From NCBI GenBank assembly GCA_001464545.1, contig LNFC01000020.1, positions 62,001-126,000 on the forward strand: a stretch of 64,000 bases of DNA, given 5' to 3'. Positions within the stretch are counted from its first letter, which is position 1. Every line of letters begins with the position of its first letter. Positions 60,866-64,000 of this stretch are shown here, in pieces. The notes under the pieces were generated by a model. The model worked only from the letters and a program-made list of their open reading frames with translations, made no database searches and was not told the DNA's origin. The DNA comes from Acidobacteria bacterium Ga0077551. Lineage in GTDB: Bacteria; Pseudomonadota; Alphaproteobacteria; Caulobacterales; Hyphomonadaceae. The translations under genes and the position numbers were made by a program.

Positions 60866-62059
60866 ATGAAACATGTCGCGATCATCGGCGCGGGGCCTGC
60901 GGGTCTCATGGCAGCAGAAGCTGCGCTGGCGCAGGGCGCGCGGGTAGACATCTACGACGCGATGCCGAGCGCGGGACGCAAGTTCCTGATGGCGGGCAAG
61001 AGCGGGCTGAACATCACGCATTCGGAGGACGAGGCGCAGTTCCGCCAGCGCTATGATGCGCCGGATGCGCGGCTTGCGGCGATGGTGGAGGCGTTCGGGC
61101 CGTCCGAGATCGTCAAGTGGATGGCGGCGCTCGGTATCGAAGCGCATGTCGGCTCGTCGGGGCGAGTGTTTCCGATCGGGATGAAGGCCTCTCCGCTGCT
61201 GCGCCGCTGGCTGGCGCGGCTGGGGGAGGCGGGGGCGAAGTTGCACACGCGCCATCGCTGGGCGGGGTGGGATGAGGCTGGCGCGCTCACCTTCGAGACG
61301 ATGACCGGGCGCGTGGCCGTCAAGGCGGACGCGGTGGTGCTTGGGCTGGGCGGCGCGAGCTGGAAGCGGCTTGGCTCGGACGGGGCGTGGGCGGATATTC
61401 TCGCCCAAAAGGGCGTGGCGCTGGAGGCTTTCGCGCCGTCGAATTGCGGGTTCATTGCGGACTGGTCGGCGAAGATGGCGGCGTATGAAGGCGCGCCGGT
61501 CAAGGGCGTTTCATTGTCCGCCAACGGACAAAGTGTGCGGGGCGATTTTGTCATCACGAAATCTGGCATCGAGAGCGGCGCGGTCTATCCGCTCGCCGCC
61601 GCGCTGCGCCGGGACCTCGCCAAGAAACGCCGGGCCATCCTGACTATCGACCTTCTTCCGGAGACGGACGAAGCCGCACTGACGGCGCGTCTCGCCGCGC
61701 AGCATCCGAAGGACTCCTTCTCCAACCGCCTGCGCAAGGCCGCCCGCATCGACGGCGCGAAGGCCGCGCTGCTGTTCGAAGTCACCAAGGGCGCGCCGCC
61801 GCGCGCCGCCGAAGGCCTCGCCCGCCTCATCAAGGCCCTGCCGCTGACGCTCACCGGCACCGCCCCGATGGACACCGCCATCTCCACATCCGGCGGCGTG
61901 CCGTGGGAGGCGTTGGGCGACGGCCTGATGCTAAAGGCTTTGCCAGGAGTTTTCTGCGCGGGCGAGATGATTGCGTGGGATGCGCCGACGGGCGGCTACC
62001 TGCTGACGGCATGTCTCGCGACGGGGCGCGTGGCGGGGCAGGCGGCGGCAATCATTTAA
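60866..62059 (+). CDS. HI0933-like NAD(P)/FAD-dependent oxidoreductase
   Basis: 397 residues. GxGxxG FAD site (VAIIGAGPAGLMAAEAAL), the AGRKFLMAGKSGLNITHSE signature and C-terminal GGVPWEAL and CAGEMIAWDAPTGGYLLTACLATG match the TIGR03862/HI0933 flavoprotein family, also called BaiN/RdsA-like. Its reaction is not well defined. Its stop codon interlocks with that of mlaF in a TTAA. Confidence 0.9.
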   Translation: MKHVAIIGAGPAGLMAAEAALAQGARVDIYDAMPSAGRKFLMAGKSGLNITHSEDEAQFRQRYDAPDARLAAMVEAFGPSEIVKWMAALGIEAHVGSSGRVFPIGMKASPLLRRWLARLGEAGAKLHTRHRWAGWDEAGALTFETMTGRVAVKADAVVLGLGGASWKRLGSDGAWADILAQKGVALEAFAPSNCGFIADWSAKMAAYEGAPVKGVSLSANGQSVRGDFVITKSGIESGAVYPLAAALRRDLAKKRRAILTIDLLPETDEAALTARLAAQHPKDSFSNRLRKAARIDGAKAALLFEVTKGAPPRAAEGLARLIKALPLTLTGTAPMDTAISTSGGVPWEALGDGLMLKALPGVFCAGEMIAWDAPTGGYLLTACLATGRVAGQAAAII

Positions 62060-62820
62060 ATCGCCGGCTGGATCGGTCCTTCGGCTCGTCCGTGTACGAA
62101 CTGGTCCACGTAGGCGTTGCCGCTGTTCATCACGTCTGCCGCAGGCCCGCGCCAGATGATCTTGCCTTCGAAGAGCATGGCGATTTCGTCGGCGATCTTG
62201 CGGGCGCTGGCCATGTCGTGGGTGATCGAGACGGCGGCGGCGCCGAGGCCGCGGACCATTTCGACGATAAGGTCGTTGATGGCGTCGGCCGTGATCGGGT
62301 CGAGGCCGGTGGTGGGTTCGTCGAAGAAGATCAGGTCCGGCTCGGAGATGATCGAGCGGGCGAGGGAGACGCGCTTCTGCATGCCGCCGGAAATCTCGGC
62401 CGGGTAAAGCGATGCCACGTCCGAGCCCAGACGGACTTTCTTCAGGGTCTCGATGGCGCGTTCCCTGGCGTCCTTGCGTTTCGCGCCCGGCGTATTGATC
62501 AGGCGGAAGGCGACGTTTTCCCAGACGGTCAGCGAATCGAACAGCGCGCCGGACTGGAACAGCATGCCGACCCGTGCGCGCATCTTCTCGCGCGCCTTGC
62601 CGTTCGCTTTCGTCACGTCCTCGCCGTCGAAGAAGATCCGGCCCTTGTCGGGCGTCATCAGGCCGAGCGCGTTCTTCAGCATAACCGACTTGCCCGAGCC
62701 CGAGCCGCCGATCACCACGAGGCTCTGCCCGCGCGCCACTTCCAGGTCGACGCCGCGCAGCACCTGTTTCGTCCCGAAGGATTTCTCGACGCCTTCCAGT
62801 TTCAGCAGCGGCCCGCTCAT
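62056..62820 (-). CDS. ABC transporter ATPase, MlaF-like (phospholipid transport)
   Basis: 254 residues. Walker A GGSGSGKSVMLKNAL, signature ISGGMQKRVSLAR, Walker B LIFFDEPTTGLDP. The Q-loop and sequence around FQSGALFDSLTVWENVAF place it with MlaF/Ttg2A, which powers phospholipid movement between the outer and inner membrane. Its ATG overlaps the stop of the permease gene (ATGA). The MlaD substrate-binding subunit is not next to it here. Confidence 0.93.
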   Translation of the reverse strand: MSGPLLKLEGVEKSFGTKQVLRGVDLEVARGQSLVVIGGSGSGKSVMLKNALGLMTPDKGRIFFDGEDVTKANGKAREKMRARVGMLFQSGALFDSLTVWENVAFRLINTPGAKRKDARERAIETLKKVRLGSDVASLYPAEISGGMQKRVSLARSIISEPDLIFFDEPTTGLDPITADAINDLIVEMVRGLGAAAVSITHDMASARKIADEIAMLFEGKIIWRGPAADVMNSGNAYVDQFVHGRAEGPIQPAI

Positions 62821-63599
62821 AGCCCGATCTCCACGAAGAGGGTCGACAGGACATAGTTGAAGGCCAGCACGAGCACCGCCGCGCCGACCATCGAAAGCGT
62901 TGCCGCGCGGCCGACACCGGTGGCGCCCGCCTGGCTGCGGTCGCCCTGGTAGCAGCCCATGATGGCGATGATGCCGCCGAACAGCACGGCCTTGATCAGG
63001 CCGACGAGGATGTCGTCACGGGTGACGAAATCGACCGTGTTGCGCAGGTAGACGGTGGAGTCGAAGCCGAGGCCGTAGACGCTGACCAGCCAGCCGCCCA
63101 TCACGCCGATGATGTTCGCCGCCATCACCAGCAGCGGCAGGGTGGCGAGGGCCGCGATTAAGCGCGGCGCATAGAGATAGCGGTAGCGCGAGGCAGAGAG
63201 CGTCTCGAGCGCATCGATCTGTTCGGTCACGCGCATCGCGCCGATCTCGGCGGCGATGCCGGCGGAAACGCGGCCCGCCAGCATCAGGCCGGTGATCGTC
63301 GCCCCCAGCTCGCGCGAGATGCCGAGCACCACGATGTTGGGCACGAACTGCTCGGCGCCGTAACGGCTGCCGCCTTCGTAGATGTTGAGGGCGAGGGCGG
63401 CGCCGATGAACACGGCGGCGAGGCCGACGACAGGCAGGGAATAGAACCCGATCCGCACCATCTGGCGCAGGATCTCCCCGCCATACCAGCGCGGGGTGAC
63501 CGCCGCGATCTTCACGCGGCCGGCGAACACGGCCAGCCGGCCGATCTCGGCGAACAGGCCCAGCGTGATGCGGCCGACAAGTTGCAAAGGGTTCGCCAT
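62817..63599 (-). CDS. ABC transporter permease, MlaE-like
   Basis: 260 residues with about five to six membrane segments. LQLVGRITLGLFAEIGRLAVF, the conserved GFYSLPVVGLAAVFIGAALALNIYEGG and TEQIDALETLS/RYLYAPRLIA region are typical of MlaE/YrbE permeases, with the coupling helix EIGAMRVTEQIDAL. It forms the transmembrane part of the Mla exporter or importer. It starts 8 bases after alanine racemase stops, so three genes may be cotranscribed. Confidence 0.92.
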   Translation of the reverse strand: MANPLQLVGRITLGLFAEIGRLAVFAGRVKIAAVTPRWYGGEILRQMVRIGFYSLPVVGLAAVFIGAALALNIYEGGSRYGAEQFVPNIVVLGISRELGATITGLMLAGRVSAGIAAEIGAMRVTEQIDALETLSASRYRYLYAPRLIAALATLPLLVMAANIIGVMGGWLVSVYGLGFDSTVYLRNTVDFVTRDDILVGLIKAVLFGGIIAIMGCYQGDRSQAGATGVGRAATLSMVGAAVLVLAFNYVLSTLFVEIGL

Positions 63600-63607
63600 G
63601 ATCGGCC

Positions 63608-64000
63608 TCAGCGATAGTTGCGTTGCACGCGGGGGCCAAGCCCTGTCAGCAGCTCATAGCCGAGGGTGCCGCAGGCGGCTGCCTGCGCTTCAAGTTTGGC
63701 GTGCTCGCCGAGGAATTCAACACGTGCGCCGGGCTTTATCGCTTTCGGTCCGTCGGTGATGTCCAGGGTCACCAGATCCATCGAGATCCGCCCGGCAACC
63801 GGGCAGGCGACGCCGTCCACCCAGCCTTTCAGCTTGCCGGACCCGCTGCGCATCAGGCCGTCGGCATAGCCGATGGCGCAGGTTGCGAGCAGCCGGTCCT
63901 CGGTCAGCGAATGGGTCGCGCCATAGCCGACGGTGGTATCCTTGGCGCCCTTGAAAACATTGATGATCGTGGCTTCCAGGATGACGCCGGTCTTCAGCTG
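63608..64000 (-). CDS. alr: Alanine racemase, C-terminal part (cut by window edge)
   Basis: About 130 residues of the C-terminal domain. VGYGATHSLTEDRL contains the Tyr that acts as catalytic base in Alr dimers, then CAIGYADGLMRS, PVAGRISMDLV and the terminal CGTLGYELLTGLGPRVQRNYR. The N-terminal TIM barrel with the PLP lysine lies beyond the right edge. It makes D-alanine for peptidoglycan. It is upstream of the mlaE-like gene by 8 bases. Confidence 0.92.
   Translation of the reverse strand, partial: QLKTGVILEATIINVFKGAKDTTVGYGATHSLTEDRLLATCAIGYADGLMRSGSGKLKGWVDGVACPVAGRISMDLVTLDITDGPKAIKPGARVEFLGEHAKLEAQAAACGTLGYELLTGLGPRVQRNYR

Overview
The window is about 64 kb of high-GC chromosome from a Gram-negative alphaproteobacterium, most likely Caulobacterales and probably Hyphomonadaceae (Hyphomonas-like). 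Grounds: lipid A and Kdo genes, a TonB-dependent receptor, an RND pump and an MlaE/MlaF pair, a small CC_3452-type secreted protein of the Caulobacter group, strong G/C at third codon positions, and many ATGA/GTGA start-stop overlaps. The genus is inferred from protein character, not from a search. Both window edges cut genes: a TonB-dependent receptor on the left and alanine racemase on the right.

Layout. 0-8.5 kb (minus strand): receptor, a proline/glutamate-rich protein, two lipoproteins, thiolase, PEP carboxykinase, a haloalkane dehalogenase coupled to a Nudix hydrolase, and a small secreted protein. 8.7-16.2 kb: acyl-CoA dehydrogenase, a tryptophanase with a structured leader, a phospholipase C-like/DUF4332 fusion, a Gfo/Idh/MocA oxidoreductase, small hypotheticals and an SDR. 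16.2-24.7 kb: an RND efflux operon, a Fic gene bracketed by a near-copy of the 3' end of the adjacent amidase gene, the amidase, and a Cu/Zn superoxide dismutase. 24.7-36.2 kb: tlyA, a glycine-zipper protein, a methyltransferase, a small beta-barrel protein, aroC, pdxH, a desaturase operon facing a DUF4345 gene across an operator-like palindrome, a GDPD lipoprotein, an acyl-CoA ligase, DUF3088 and DUF1499 proteins.

36.2-36.9 kb is an unusual intergenic stretch with phased direct repeats, a perfect 25-base palindrome, a possible 56-residue basic protein and a strong terminator. 36.9-41 kb is a lipid A/Kdo operon (DUF374 acyltransferase, waaA, lpxK, LpxL-like acyltransferase) next to tRNA-Val(CAC). 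41-41.7 kb is lower in GC and holds small unknown ORFs. 41.7-64 kb: gph, glmU, rpiA, gor, a TIR-ParA fusion, class II DAHP synthase, a VOC protein, a MATE pump, HU, several oxidoreductases, purF with an SDR, an erythromycin esterase-like lipoprotein, cvpA, radA, an HI0933-like flavoprotein, mlaF/mlaE and alr.

Most of the window is ordinary housekeeping and envelope DNA. The points most worth a second look are the TIR-ParA fusion, the structured leader before tryptophanase, the Fic insertion beside a duplicated amidase tail, and the 36.2-36.9 kb regulatory stretch. No CRISPR array, prophage or complete insertion sequence was seen.
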